Below, in pieces: positions 8,722 to 17,775 of a stretch of DNA of 64,000 nt. Within the stretch, counting starts at the first letter, position 1, and every line of letters begins with the position of its first letter. The notes beneath the pieces were generated by a model that worked only from the letters and a program-made list of their open reading frames with translations, ran no database searches and was not told where the DNA came from. The DNA is from Acidimicrobiales bacterium (GTDB taxonomy: Bacteria > Actinomycetota > Acidimicrobiia > Acidimicrobiales > RAAP-2), in NCBI GenBank assembly GCA_015478655.1, contig JADMIJ010000003.1, positions 52,599 through 116,598 of the forward strand, given 5' to 3'. Made by a program: the position numbers and the translations under genes.

Positions 8722-9603
8722 GACATAGGAGACCGGCGGTCTCGTGGATGTGTCAAGACAGAGGAGACCGCTACTGAGGAGGGTCTCCGATGGACATGGG
8801 CCGGTTTCTGATCGAGACGCACCTGCGGACGGGCAAGCCGATCAAAGAGCTGGCCCGGGACCATGGCGTGAGCCCGAGCTGGCTCTTCAAGTTGCTCCCT
8901 CGCTACCGACTCGAGGGCCCGGCTGGGCTCGAGCCCCGGAGCCGGCGTCCCAAGTCCTCGCCGTCTCGGATCGCCGATCTCTACGAGGACGAGATCGTGA
9001 CGCTGCGCAAGGAGCTCGCCGATGCCGGCTTCGACGCGCTACGGCGTCGAGGGTGCGGTTGAGCAAGAGCTCTTCGCGCTCGGCATCACGGCCAAGCACG
9101 CACGTCCCTACCATCCCCAGACCTGCGGCAAGGTCGAGCGGTTCCACCAGACGCTCAAGAAGTTCGTGGGCGCCCAGAAGGGCATCGAGACCAAGAAGCA
9201 ACTCCAGCGCGCCATCGACCGCTTCGTCGTCTACTACAACGACGTCCGACCACATCGAGGTGTGGGCCGTCGGACCCCTCGATCGGTCTTCGGTGGGCGC
9301 CAGAAGGCGCAGCCAACCGCCTCGCTGGTCAAGATCGACGGTCGGCGCCTGCGGCTCGACAAAGTTGACTCGACGGGTTCGGTGACCCTGCGCCATCGGG
9401 GCCGCCTTCACCACATCGGCATCGGTCGTCCCTATGCCGGTTGGCGCGTGGCCATGCTCGTCGAGGGTCTCGACATCGAGGTGGTCGGCCTGGACGGCTC
9501 ACCACTGCGACGCCTCGTCCTTGACCCGACCAAGGACTACCAGCGCATGCCGTGACGGGAATGTCCTGGTCTACGATGTCTTGATACATCGGTCTCCGAT
9601 GTC
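8722..9603 (+). mobile_element. Decayed IS481-family insertion sequence
   Basis: The left end GACATAGGAGACCG (8722-8735) matches the reverse complement of the right end CGGTCTCCGATGTC (9590-9603) at 13 of 14 positions. Further GACATnGnAGACC-like copies sit inside both ends (around 8753-8768 and 9560-9580), as is usual for this family. Between them is a transposase gene with an internal deletion. The exact tips are uncertain by several bases, and no target duplication was identified. The right end lies 16 bases from the 3' end of tRNA-Leu(CAA). Confidence 0.8.
8790..9555 (+). pseudogene. IS481-family transposase, internally deleted and frameshifted
   Basis: The N-terminal part (8790-9047) encodes an HTH segment (ELARDHGVSPSWLFKLLPRY) and the linker up to EIVTLRKELADAGFDA. 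The reading then jumps to a second frame (from about 9040), which gives the C-terminal integrase core: HARPYHPQTCGKVERFHQTLKKF and VVYYNDVRPHRG. The two catalytic aspartates of the DDE triad and the sequence around them, expected between these blocks, are missing; only the final glutamate in GKVERFH remains. The element cannot transpose on its own. Confidence 0.85.
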
Positions 9604-9619
9604 TCGCGACATCACAGTG

Positions 9620-9702
9620 TGCCCGGGGCGGGATTCGAACCCGCACGCCCTTTCGGACAGTGGATTTTGAGTCCACCGCGTCTGCCATTCCGCCACCCGG
9701 GC
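9620..9702 (-). tRNA. tRNA-Leu (anticodon CAA)
   Basis: A class II tRNA of 83 bases. The acceptor arm GCCCGGG pairs with CCCGGGC, the discriminator is A, and a GGTTCGAATCC T-loop is present. The anticodon loop is CTCAAAA, giving anticodon CAA, which reads UUG. The variable arm (TGTCCGAAAGGGCGT) is long, as required for leucine. The 3' CCA is not encoded. The IS481 remnant begins 16 bases beyond its 3' end. Confidence 0.96.
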
Positions 9703-9762
9703 TGGTGCGGGCGCAGCCTATCGCCACGCCTCTGGAGTGCTCCGATCCGGACCGTGAAACCG

Positions 9763-9768
9763 TAGGCT
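9763..9768 (+). promoter_or_regulatory. Candidate -10 box for the menC-like gene
   Basis: TAGGCT, a common actinobacterial -10, ends six bases before the GTG start at 9775. No Shine-Dalgarno sequence is visible, so the transcript would be leaderless. No clear -35. Confidence 0.4.
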
Positions 9769-9774
9769 CCACTG

Positions 9775-10998
9775 GTGGCCGGCACGGGAACGACGGGTGG
9801 AGTAACCCAGAGGTGGGACGACGTCGGGTCCCATGATTCGGTCCACCTCACCGCCGTCCAGCTCTGGATGGCCGAACTGCCACTGGTGGAGCCTGTCGTC
9901 ACTGCAGGGACGGTCCATGGCCACCGACCGGTGGTCTTCGTCCAGGTGACCGGGCAGAGCAATGGCGAGGTGGTCGAAGGTTGGGGGGAGTGCGCGGCTC
10001 TGGGCGACACCGCCTATGACCGGGAGGACGCATCGGCCTCGTTCAGCGTGCTCGAAGAGACGCTGCTTCCCTCGCTGTTCGATGCGGCCGGAGCATCGCT
10101 CCGGCTGCCCCGACCGACCGCGCTGGACCTCGTCCGTCAGGCGGCGCCGGACGCCCCCCTGGCCTTCGCCGCCCTCGAGATGGCGGTGGCCGACACCCAC
10201 CTCCGGGCGGAGCACCGTTCGCTGGCCGCCGTGTTGGGGGTCGAGCACGCCAGCGTCGAGCTCGGGGCGGTGGTGGGGATGTACCCGACCACCGGTGCGC
10301 TGGTGGAACGCGTGCGCGAACTGGCCGATGCCGGTTTCAGCCGGGTCAAGATGAAGATCGGCCCCGGATGGGATCTCGATCCCGTCAACGCCGTGTCGCG
10401 GGCCCTCCCGGGTCTGCGACTGCAAGTGGACGCCAACGGTTCGTACACAGAGACGGATGAGGACCACCTCATGGGGCTCGATCGACGCGGACTCCTCTGC
10501 ATCGAGCAGCCGTTCGCCCGGACGGATCTGGCCGCCCACGCCCGGCTGGCACACCGGATCGGCACCCCGGTGTGCCTGGACGAGAGCCTCGCCTCTCCGC
10601 TCGATGTCGAAAGGGCCCTGGCCATGGGAGCGTGCTCGGTGATCTGCCTGAAGCCGGCGCGGCTCGGCGGCCTGGGAAACGCGCTGAAGGTCGTCTCCAG
10701 GTGCGGCGCATCCGGCGTTCCGCTATGGATGGGCGGCATGTTCGAGACCGGCTATGCCCGGGGAGTCAACACCACGGTGGCCGCCCTCCCCGGCTTCGCC
10801 TGGCCCGGTGACCTGAGCCCGGCCACCACCTACCTCCGAGACGATGTGGGATCCGGTCTACGCCTCTCCCGGACCGGACCGGCCCGGTCATTGTCGGCAT
10901 CGCCTCCGCAAGGCTCGGGCATGGGTCCGGCCCCCGATCCCGAGGCCCTCATCCGGTGCGCCGTCCGTCATCGGCCCATGGAAGCGCCCCGGCGCTGA
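9775..10998 (+). CDS. menC: Enolase-superfamily enzyme, o-succinylbenzoate synthase-like
   Basis: A 407-residue muconate-lactonizing-type enzyme. The family's catalytic residues are all visible: K192 and K194 in RVKMKIG, metal ligands D219 (VDANGS), E244 (IEQPF) and D269 (LDES), and the opposite-face lysine K293 (CLKPARLGG). This set fits MenC (menaquinone synthesis) or the related N-acylamino-acid racemases, which sequence alone does not separate. The conserved fold starts near residue 22, so the GTG start could be slightly further in. The last 50 residues are low in conservation. No other men gene is adjacent, so the symbol is tentative. Confidence 0.75.
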   Translation: MAGTGTTGGVTQRWDDVGSHDSVHLTAVQLWMAELPLVEPVVTAGTVHGHRPVVFVQVTGQSNGEVVEGWGECAALGDTAYDREDASASFSVLEETLLPSLFDAAGASLRLPRPTALDLVRQAAPDAPLAFAALEMAVADTHLRAEHRSLAAVLGVEHASVELGAVVGMYPTTGALVERVRELADAGFSRVKMKIGPGWDLDPVNAVSRALPGLRLQVDANGSYTETDEDHLMGLDRRGLLCIEQPFARTDLAAHARLAHRIGTPVCLDESLASPLDVERALAMGACSVICLKPARLGGLGNALKVVSRCGASGVPLWMGGMFETGYARGVNTTVAALPGFAWPGDLSPATTYLRDDVGSGLRLSRTGPARSLSASPPQGSGMGPAPDPEALIRCAVRHRPMEAPRR

Positions 10999-11067
10999 GC
11001 GACCGTCCATTGGAGCCGCTCAACGGCCTGTCGCCGACAGCGTGCGTGGGCATGGTTCCGTCATCAG

Positions 11068-11073
11068 TACAAT
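11068..11073 (+). promoter_or_regulatory. Candidate -10 box, leaderless start of the coiled-coil gene
   Basis: TACAAT ends nine bases before the ATG at 11083. A weak -35 (TGGGCA, 11047-11052) lies 15 bases upstream. No ribosome site is present before the ATG. Confidence 0.45.
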
Positions 11074-11082
11074 TGCCGGCCC

Positions 11083-11376
11083 ATGCTTCGCACCACCCTC
11101 GAACGCCGCCTGAGTGACGCCCACGAGCGGTTGGTGCGCGCCCGGACCGAATTGTCGGTCCTCGACGAACAACTCGTGGTCGTCAACGACATCGCCGACG
11201 AGACCCGTCTTCGGGCCCTCGTGGCCGAGACGCCACTGGCATCCAAGGAGTACGACGAGGCCAGCAGACACGCTACGGTCTTGGCCCAGAGCCGCACCGC
11301 CCTGGTGGACAGGATCGCCGAACTGGAACGTCGACAGGCCGACCTGCTCGACCGCCTGGTCGTCGGCCCGGGTTGA
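11083..11376 (+). CDS. Small coiled-coil protein of unknown function
   Basis: 97 residues, almost entirely helical heptad pattern: LERRLSDAHERLVRARTELS, a central ASKEYDEASRHA segment, and IAELERRQADLLDRLV. There is no signal peptide, membrane helix or cysteine. It lies 86 bases upstream of the ANTAR regulator in the same direction and may share its transcript. The product is not recognised; a dimeric cytosolic accessory protein is an inference from the heptads only. Confidence 0.75.
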   Translation: MLRTTLERRLSDAHERLVRARTELSVLDEQLVVVNDIADETRLRALVAETPLASKEYDEASRHATVLAQSRTALVDRIAELERRQADLLDRLVVGPG

Positions 11377-11462
11377 CCGTCGTTCGGCGCTGCCTCCGGC
11401 AGTTGTCCCAGTCATATCGCCTGCCAGAAGCGGGTGCTCGAGTTGGAAGGACCTGAACCACC

Positions 11463-12077
11463 ATGACCAGGCGTGTGGTCATCGCCGAGGATGAGGCCAT
11501 CATCCGGCTCGATCTCAAGGAGATCCTGCTGGACGAGGGGTATGACGTGGTCGGCGAGACAGGTCGAGGCGACGAAGCGGTGGAGATGGTCCGCGACCAT
11601 CAACCGGACCTGGTCATCCTCGACGTCAAGATGCCGGGTTCCGACGGGCTTGCCGCAGCACGGGCCATTCAAGGTCTGGGCCTCAAGGTGGCCGTCCTGA
11701 TCCTCACCGCCTTCAGCCAACGGAATCTGATCGACGAAGCCAGGGACGCGGGGGTGGCTGCCTATCTGGTCAAGCCGTTCCAGCGCATCGAGCTCATCCC
11801 GGCCATCAACCAGGCCATGGCGCGGTGCGAACAGGAATGGGCCATCGACGCCGAGGCCCAGCAGGCGGCGTCCGATGGGGGGGTCGACCCCCGGGCCAGC
11901 GCCGAGGACAAGCTCGAGACCCGCAGACTGGTCGACCGGGCCAAGGGCGTGCTGATGGAGCGGTCGGGGATGTCCGAGTCCGACGCCTTCGGCTTCATCC
12001 AGAAGCATGCCATGGGAACCCGGTCGCGGATGATCGACGTCGCCCGCCAGGTGCTCGAAGGCGCACTGGCGCCCTAG
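11463..12077 (+). CDS. pdtaR: ANTAR-domain response regulator, PdtaR-like
   Basis: 204 residues. The receiver domain (1-125) has the acidic pair in IAEDEA, phosphoacceptor Asp in LVILDVKMPG, Thr in ILTAFS and Lys in LVKPF. The ANTAR domain (about 145-200) has RLVDRAKGVLMERSGMSESDAF, the RNA-binding helix of antitermination regulators. In Mycobacterium the orthologous Rv1626 (PdtaR) also lies just upstream of polA and rpsA, supporting the symbol. PdtaR acts with a sensor kinase PdtaS, which is not encoded here. The ribosome site is GGAAGGA. It would act by disrupting terminator hairpins in target mRNAs. Confidence 0.9.
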   Translation: MTRRVVIAEDEAIIRLDLKEILLDEGYDVVGETGRGDEAVEMVRDHQPDLVILDVKMPGSDGLAAARAIQGLGLKVAVLILTAFSQRNLIDEARDAGVAAYLVKPFQRIELIPAINQAMARCEQEWAIDAEAQQAASDGGVDPRASAEDKLETRRLVDRAKGVLMERSGMSESDAFGFIQKHAMGTRSRMIDVARQVLEGALAP

Positions 12078-12094
12078 GCCGGAGGCGCACGTTC

Positions 12095-15031
12095 ATGGCC
12101 GAAACCGCAGAGGACGCGCAAACACCGAAGGGCCGCGACAGTGATCTCGAAGCGACCGAGGCACCGGCCGGACCGCTGATCCTCCTCGACGGCATGTCGT
12201 TGGCATTCCGGGCCTACTTCGCCCTTCCCGCCGAACTGGCCACCAGCACCGGCGTGGTGACCAACGCCGTCCACGGATTCGCCTCCATGGTGGTGAACCT
12301 GGTCCGCGATCACCGGCCGGTCGGCTTGGCCGTGGCCTTCGACCTGCCCGGGGGAACGTTCCGCGACGAGATCGTCGAGGACTACAAGGCGGGACGGGCA
12401 GAGGTGCCGCCGGATCTGCCGGCGCAGTTCGGGATGATCAGGAAGGTCCTCGATTCCCTGTCCATCCCCGTGGTCGGAGCCGAGGGGTTCGAGGCCGACG
12501 ACGTGCTGGCCACCCTGGCCACCGAGGCACGCGACCGGCGGCATCCGGTGATCATCGTCACCGGCGACCGTGACTCCTACCAACTGGTCGAGGATCCCTA
12601 TATCCAGGTGCTCTACAACCGACGGGGAGTGAGCGACTACGCCCTCTACGACGAAGCCGGCATCGTGGCCCGGACGGGGGTCCGACCGGAGAAGTACCCG
12701 GTCCTGGCGGCCCTCCGGGGCGATCCGTCCGACAATCTTCCCGGGGTCCCGGGTGTCGGAGAGAAGACGGCGGCGAAGCTGGTCAACGAGTACGGGGACT
12801 TGGACGGTCTCTACGCCCACCTCGATGCCCTCACGCCCAAACTTCGTCAGAACCTGATCGAGCACGCCGAGCGCGTTCGCATGAACGCCGAGATCATTCC
12901 CCTGATACGGGACGTGCCCCTCGACGTCCACGTGGACCAGCTGACGCTGGGTGGGTGGGACCCGGAACGAGCCCGGGAGGTCTTCGCCGAGTTCGAGTTG
13001 CGCACCCTCTGGCCCCGGTTCTCCTCGCTGATGGAGGAGGGTGCCTTCGGCCGGTCGGCCGACGGGGAGTTCCCCATCGTGCCCGCCCGTCCGGCCGCCA
13101 CCAGCGGTCCGCCCGTCGCCGCCGGCCCATCGGACGAGGCGCCGCCATGGCTCGCCACTGCCACAGTGGTGGTCCCGCGCACCGTGGACGCGGCCGTCGA
13201 GGCCGTCGGCGATCTGCTCGACGGAGCCCGCGCCTCGACCGGGGCCGTCGCCCTCCATGCCCAGTGGTCCGGAGACCCCGGCCGATCGCCCCTGGCCAGG
13301 TTGTCGATGGCGTGCGAGGCGGGGGACGGGACGGAGTCGCTACCGGCCGTGCAGCTCGGCGCGGACGCCGACGATTCGGCGGACCTGATGTCGGAGCCTC
13401 GGGTGCTCGAGGTGCTGGCCGGCGGGCTGGGCCCCGGCGGGGTGGGGGTGGTGGCCCACGATGCCAAGGAGCTGATGCGCACCCTCCTTCCCCTCGGCGT
13501 CGACATCGCCTCCCTGGCCATGGACACCGCCGTCGGTGCCTACTTGCTCGACCCATCGACCGACCGCTACCGCATCACCGATCTTGCCGCCCGCTATCTG
13601 AATGTGGTGGTCGACGACGGCCTGGGGGGCAAGGGCCAGGGCACCTTCCTGCTGGAGGCCGCTCCTGAAGGACCGGCCGACAAACCTGCGGTCGCCACGC
13701 CGGGGGACGGGGCGAACCTCGATGCGGCGGACCTGGAGGCCGTCCGACTGGCCCTGGTGCTGGCCCGGCTCCGCGCCCCGATGGTCGAGGCGCTGGAGGC
13801 GGTGGGGGAGGTGGGGCTCTACGCAGACATCGAGCAGCCCCTGGTCCGGGTGCTGGCCCGTATGGAGGTGGTGGGCATCCCCGTCGATCAAGAGGTGCTG
13901 CGATCGATCGCCTCCGGACTGGCCGACGAGTGCTCTTCGTTGGAGGGCACGCTCCACGAGCTCGCCGGCGAGCCCTTCAACGTTAACTCGGTGCCGCAGC
14001 TCCGCGCGGTCCTCTACGAGCGCCTCGGGCTGGTCCCGGTGCGCAAGACCAAGACGGGATTCTCGACGGACGCCCGCACCCTCGAGCAGCTGTTGGACCA
14101 GCATCCGATTGTCGAGGTGCTGCTGCGCTACCGGGAGGTGGAGAAGCTCCGGTCGACCTACGGGGAGAGCCTTGCCGCCGAGGTGGCAGCCGACGGTCGC
14201 ATCCATGCCACCTTCCGCCAGACGGTGGCCCGCACCGGGCGCTTGTCCTCCGACCGGCCGAATCTCCACAACATCCCGGTCCGCACCGAGCAGGGTCGCC
14301 GGTTCCGAGAGGCGTTCGTTCCCTCCGCCGGGCGGCGGCTACTGGTGGCCGACTACGACCAGGTGGAGCTGCGGGCCATCGCCCACCTGTCCGGAGACCC
14401 AGGACTGACGGCGGCGTTCGCGGCCGGCGAGGACATCCACCGCACGGTGGCGGCCCGGGTGTTCGGGGTCGAACGGGACGAGGTCACCATCGCCCAGCGC
14501 TCCACGGCCAAGATGGTCTCCTACGGCCTGGCCTACGGGATGGAGGCCTACGGCCTCTCCCAGCGCCTGTCCGTCCCGGTGGAGGAGGCGCAGCTGATCC
14601 TCCAGGCCTTCTTCGACGGATTCCCGTCGGTGCGGGCCTACATGGAGCGGGCGGTGGCCGAGGCACGGATCGCCGGCTACACGGTGACGGCCTTCGGACG
14701 TCGCCGACCGCTGCCCGATCTGAACGCCAGCAACTACCAGGTACGCCAGGGCGCCGAGCGCCAGGCCATGAACGCCGGGATCCAGGGCCTGGCCGCGGAC
14801 CTGTTCAAGGTGGCCTTGATCCGTCTGGACGCCGGGCTCGAAGAGGGCGGCTTCGCCTCCGATCTGGTGCTCCAGGTCCATGACGAGGTCCTGGTGGACG
14901 TTGCTCCCGACGAAGCCGACGTAGTGGCCGCCCTCACCGACCGCGCCTTGACCGGCGCTGCCGACCTGGCCGTCCCCTTGAAAGTGGCCATGGCATGGGG
15001 CTCGTCCTGGGCCGAGGCCAAGGGGGCCTGA
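12095..15031 (+). CDS. polA: DNA polymerase I
   Basis: 978 residues. The 5'-3' exonuclease domain (about 30-320) has GDRDSYQLV and the helix-hairpin-helix DNLPGVPGVGEKTAAKLV. The middle domain lacks the DxE/DxxxD residues of a proofreading exonuclease and is presumably inactive. The polymerase domain (about 600-978) has motif A DYDQVELR (near 752), motif B AKMVSYGLAYG and motif C QVHDEVL (near 928). Motif B carries Tyr810 where E. coli has Phe762. The start is ATG at 12095 with GGAGG nine bases upstream; the frame is open further upstream inside pdtaR but has no site. Function: Okazaki-fragment processing and excision-repair synthesis. Confidence 0.97.
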   Translation: MAETAEDAQTPKGRDSDLEATEAPAGPLILLDGMSLAFRAYFALPAELATSTGVVTNAVHGFASMVVNLVRDHRPVGLAVAFDLPGGTFRDEIVEDYKAGRAEVPPDLPAQFGMIRKVLDSLSIPVVGAEGFEADDVLATLATEARDRRHPVIIVTGDRDSYQLVEDPYIQVLYNRRGVSDYALYDEAGIVARTGVRPEKYPVLAALRGDPSDNLPGVPGVGEKTAAKLVNEYGDLDGLYAHLDALTPKLRQNLIEHAERVRMNAEIIPLIRDVPLDVHVDQLTLGGWDPERAREVFAEFELRTLWPRFSSLMEEGAFGRSADGEFPIVPARPAATSGPPVAAGPSDEAPPWLATATVVVPRTVDAAVEAVGDLLDGARASTGAVALHAQWSGDPGRSPLARLSMACEAGDGTESLPAVQLGADADDSADLMSEPRVLEVLAGGLGPGGVGVVAHDAKELMRTLLPLGVDIASLAMDTAVGAYLLDPSTDRYRITDLAARYLNVVVDDGLGGKGQGTFLLEAAPEGPADKPAVATPGDGANLDAADLEAVRLALVLARLRAPMVEALEAVGEVGLYADIEQPLVRVLARMEVVGIPVDQEVLRSIASGLADECSSLEGTLHELAGEPFNVNSVPQLRAVLYERLGLVPVRKTKTGFSTDARTLEQLLDQHPIVEVLLRYREVEKLRSTYGESLAAEVAADGRIHATFRQTVARTGRLSSDRPNLHNIPVRTEQGRRFREAFVPSAGRRLLVADYDQVELRAIAHLSGDPGLTAAFAAGEDIHRTVAARVFGVERDEVTIAQRSTAKMVSYGLAYGMEAYGLSQRLSVPVEEAQLILQAFFDGFPSVRAYMERAVAEARIAGYTVTAFGRRRPLPDLNASNYQVRQGAERQAMNAGIQGLAADLFKVALIRLDAGLEEGGFASDLVLQVHDEVLVDVAPDEADVVAALTDRALTGAADLAVPLKVAMAWGSSWAEAKGA

Positions 15032-15178
15032 CCAGGCCGGGCCACCGGGCGCCCGCTTCGATGCAGGGTCCGGTGGAGTACGATTGATTCCCGGTCACAA
15101 CGGTGTGGCCCCTTACCTTCACCGCCGCCATCCTCATAGGACGCGGGGGACCTGTCCGGAAAGCGAGCTACCTACTAC

Positions 15179-16657
15179 ATGTCCGATACACAAGTCGTAC
15201 CCGACGGCACCGCCCTGCTGTCGCCCGAGGCGATGGGCACCTTCGACGAGAACGGGACCTACATCCCCCGATCCGTCACCGAGGACGACCTGGGCGGAGC
15301 GTCCCTCGAGGACGCCATGGCCGGTACCATCGTCGAATTCGAGGACGGTGACCTGGTGGAAGGCACCGTCGTCAAGATCGACCGGGACGAGGTGCTCCTG
15401 GACATCGGCTTCAAGTCCGAGGGTGTCATTCCGGTGCGGGAGCTGTCCATCCGCAACGATGTGGACCCTTCGGAGATCGTCACCCTGGGTGAGGCGATCG
15501 AGGCGCTCGTCCTCCAGAAGGAGGACAAGGAAGGCCGGCTGATCCTCTCCAAGAAGCGGGCCCAGTACGAGCGGGCATGGGGAACGATCGAGAAGCTGAA
15601 GGAGTCGGACGAAGTAGTCACGGGGCCGGTGATCGAGGTGGTCAAGGGCGGCCTGATCGTGGACATCGGACTGCGTGGCTTCCTCCCGGCTTCCCTGGTG
15701 GAGCTGCGCCGGGTACGCGAGCTCCAGCCGTACGTGGGTCGGGTGATCGAAGCCAAGATCATCGAGCTCGATCGGAACCGCAACAACGTCGTGCTGTCGC
15801 GGCGGGCATGGCTGGAGGAGACCCAGAAGGAGCAACGCGGCGAATTCCTGGTCAACCTCAAGCCCGGCGAGCGCCGCAAGGGCGTCGTGTCCTCGGTGGT
15901 CAATTTCGGTGCGTTCGTCGACCTCGGGGGAATGGACGGATTGGTCCACGTGTCCGAGCTGTCGTGGAAGCACGTCGACCATCCCTCGTCGGTGGTGTCG
16001 GTCGGAGACGAGATCGACGTCGAGGTCCTCGATGTGGACTTGTCCAAGGAGCGAATCAGCCTTTCCCTCAAGGCCACCCAGACCGACCCGTGGCAGGAGT
16101 TCGCCAACTCCCACCAGGTGGGCGAGCTGGTCTACGGACGAATCACCAAGTTGGTGCCATTCGGCTCGTTTGTCCAGGTGGGGGACGGCATCGAAGGTCT
16201 CGTCCACATCTCGGAGATGGCCGGGCACCACGTCGACCTCCCCGAGCAGGTGGTGACGCCGGGCGAGGAACTGTGGGTCAAGATCATCGACATCGACCTC
16301 CAGCGCCGCCGGATCAGCCTCTCCATCAAGCAGGCGGCGGAGGGCGGGGAGGTATCCGAGGAGTACCGCGAGGCGTTCGGTGAGCACGCCTACGATGCCG
16401 AGGGCAATTATGTCGGGCCGTTCGAGTTCGCCGAGGCCGAATTCACCCCGGAGACCGAAGCCCAGGCGGCCTGGGCCGACTACGTCGCCGAGCATGGCCC
16501 CGGCGAGGGCGACCCCGCCGACCCCAATGCCCCCGCCGCCCCCGGAGCGGAGGTTCCGGCACCGGCTGCCGCCGCGGCCCCAGCACCTGCGGCCCCCAGC
16601 CAGCCGGAGCCACCGCTGGCAGCCGAGACACCAGCGGTGGCCGCGCCAGACGCCTGA
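15179..16657 (+). CDS. rpsA: 30S ribosomal protein S1
   Basis: 492 residues with four S1 OB-fold repeats. Their starts read DLVEGTVVKIDRDEVLLDIG, then a divergent second repeat (VTGPVIEVVKGGLIVDIG), then RRKGVVSSVVNFGAFVDLG and VYGRITKLVPFGSFVQVG. Four repeats rather than six is normal for actinobacteria. The C-terminal 50 residues are an Ala/Pro-rich tail likely to be disordered. S1 delivers mRNA to the 30S subunit. Position after polA matches the mycobacterial order. The 147-base gap from polA should contain its promoter; a TACGAT hexamer is at 15079-15084. Confidence 0.96.
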   Translation: MSDTQVVPDGTALLSPEAMGTFDENGTYIPRSVTEDDLGGASLEDAMAGTIVEFEDGDLVEGTVVKIDRDEVLLDIGFKSEGVIPVRELSIRNDVDPSEIVTLGEAIEALVLQKEDKEGRLILSKKRAQYERAWGTIEKLKESDEVVTGPVIEVVKGGLIVDIGLRGFLPASLVELRRVRELQPYVGRVIEAKIIELDRNRNNVVLSRRAWLEETQKEQRGEFLVNLKPGERRKGVVSSVVNFGAFVDLGGMDGLVHVSELSWKHVDHPSSVVSVGDEIDVEVLDVDLSKERISLSLKATQTDPWQEFANSHQVGELVYGRITKLVPFGSFVQVGDGIEGLVHISEMAGHHVDLPEQVVTPGEELWVKIIDIDLQRRRISLSIKQAAEGGEVSEEYREAFGEHAYDAEGNYVGPFEFAEAEFTPETEAQAAWADYVAEHGPGEGDPADPNAPAAPGAEVPAPAAAAAPAPAAPSQPEPPLAAETPAVAAPDA

Positions 16658-16686
16658 GGTAGGCCCCGCCGGTCCGCCGGTGGCGC

Positions 16687-17775
16687 TCAGACGTCGATCT
16701 CGACCGGGACCGGGTCCGGTGACGGACGCACTCCGGATGCCTCCAGCGGGGTCGCCGCCGCAGAATCCCCCACGGACCCGCCGACCAGCGGGAAGTGGCA
16801 GGCCACCTGGTGGCCCGGGGCGATGTCGCGCAGCGGCGGCTCCTGTTCGGCGCAGAGCGCCTGGGCGTAGGGGCACCGGGTGCGGAACCGGCACCCCGAC
16901 GGAGGATTGAGCGGCGAGGGAAGCTCACCGCTGAGCGCCTTGTGATCGGTGGCGTGGTCCGGATCGGGCTCGGGGATGGAGGCCAGGAGCGCCTCGGTGT
17001 AGGGATGGGCGGCGGCGCGGTAGAGATCGTCGGAGCCGGCCACCTCGACCAGCTTGCCCAGGTACATCACCGCCACCCTGTCGCTCACATTCTTGACCAC
17101 GGCCAGGTCATGGGCGATGAAGACCATGGTCAGTCCGAACTTCTCCTTGAGGTCCGCCAGCAGATTGAGGATCTGCGCCTGCACGGACACGTCGAGGGCC
17201 GAGACCGGCTCATCGCAGATCAGGAGGTCGGGATCGGCCATCAGGGCCCGGGCGATGCTGATGCGCTGGCACTGCCCGCCGGAGAACTCCTGGGGGCGTC
17301 GGTCGCCCGCCGCGTCCGGGTCGATCCCCACCGCCTCGAGCATCTCCCGCACCTGCGCGGCCCGCTCCTTCTTGGTCCCCCGCCTCCAGATGGTGAGTGG
17401 CTCGGCCACGATGTCGCGTACCCGCCGTCTGGGATTCAGCGACGAGATCGGGTCTTGGAAGATCATCTGGATCTTGGTCCTGACCTGCCGGAGCTTCCGG
17501 CGGGAGAGCTGGCCCAGATCCTGGCCCTGGTAGACCACGCGGCCCGAAGTCGGGGCCTGAACCTGCACCAGGGCGCGGCCGGTGGTCGACTTGCCGCAAC
17601 CGGACTCGCCCACCAGACCCAGCGTCTCACCCCGCCTCACTGCGAACGAGACTCCCGAGACGGCGTGTACGGTCCGATGGCCGCTGCGGAACTCGACCAC
17701 CAGGTTGTCGGCCGTGAGGACGACGTCCTCGGCCGACGGCGCCGCAATTTCGGAGTTTGTCGAGTGATCACTCAT
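16687..17775 (-). CDS. Peptide-type ABC transporter ATP-binding protein (DppF/OppF-like)
   Basis: 362 residues. Walker [20 protein letters not shown]-loop [19 protein letters not shown] signature [15 protein letters not shown] (Cys replaces the usual R/K), Walker [15 protein letters not shown] and the H-loop FIAHDLAVV. The C-terminal oligopeptide-transporter extension [14 protein letters not shown] carries the cysteines typical of Opp/Dpp ATPases and may hold an Fe-S cluster. It is the last gene of a five-gene leftward operon and overlaps the other ATPase by four bases. The ligand class (peptide, nickel, sugar) cannot be fixed. Confidence 0.93.
   Translation of the reverse strand: MSDHSTNSEIAAPSAEDVVLTADNLVVEFRSGHRTVHAVSGVSFAVRRGETLGLVGESGCGKSTTGRALVQVQAPTSGRVVYQGQDLGQLSRRKLRQVRTKIQMIFQDPISSLNPRRRVRDIVAEPLTIWRRGTKKERAAQVREMLEAVGIDPDAAGDRRPQEFSGGQCQRISIARALMADPDLLICDEPVSALDVSVQAQILNLLADLKEKFGLTMVFIAHDLAVVKNVSDRVAVMYLGKLVEVAGSDDLYRAAAHPYTEALLASIPEPDPDHATDHKALSGELPSPLNPPSGCRFRTRCPYAQALCAEQEPPLRDIAPGHQVACHFPLVGGSVGDSAAATPLEASGVRPSPDPVPVEIDV

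Noticed and set aside
11825..12094. 90 extra N-terminal codons for polA
   Set aside because: They overlap pdtaR, are Arg/Gly-rich, and the GGAGG-preceded ATG at 12095 begins just before the exonuclease domain.
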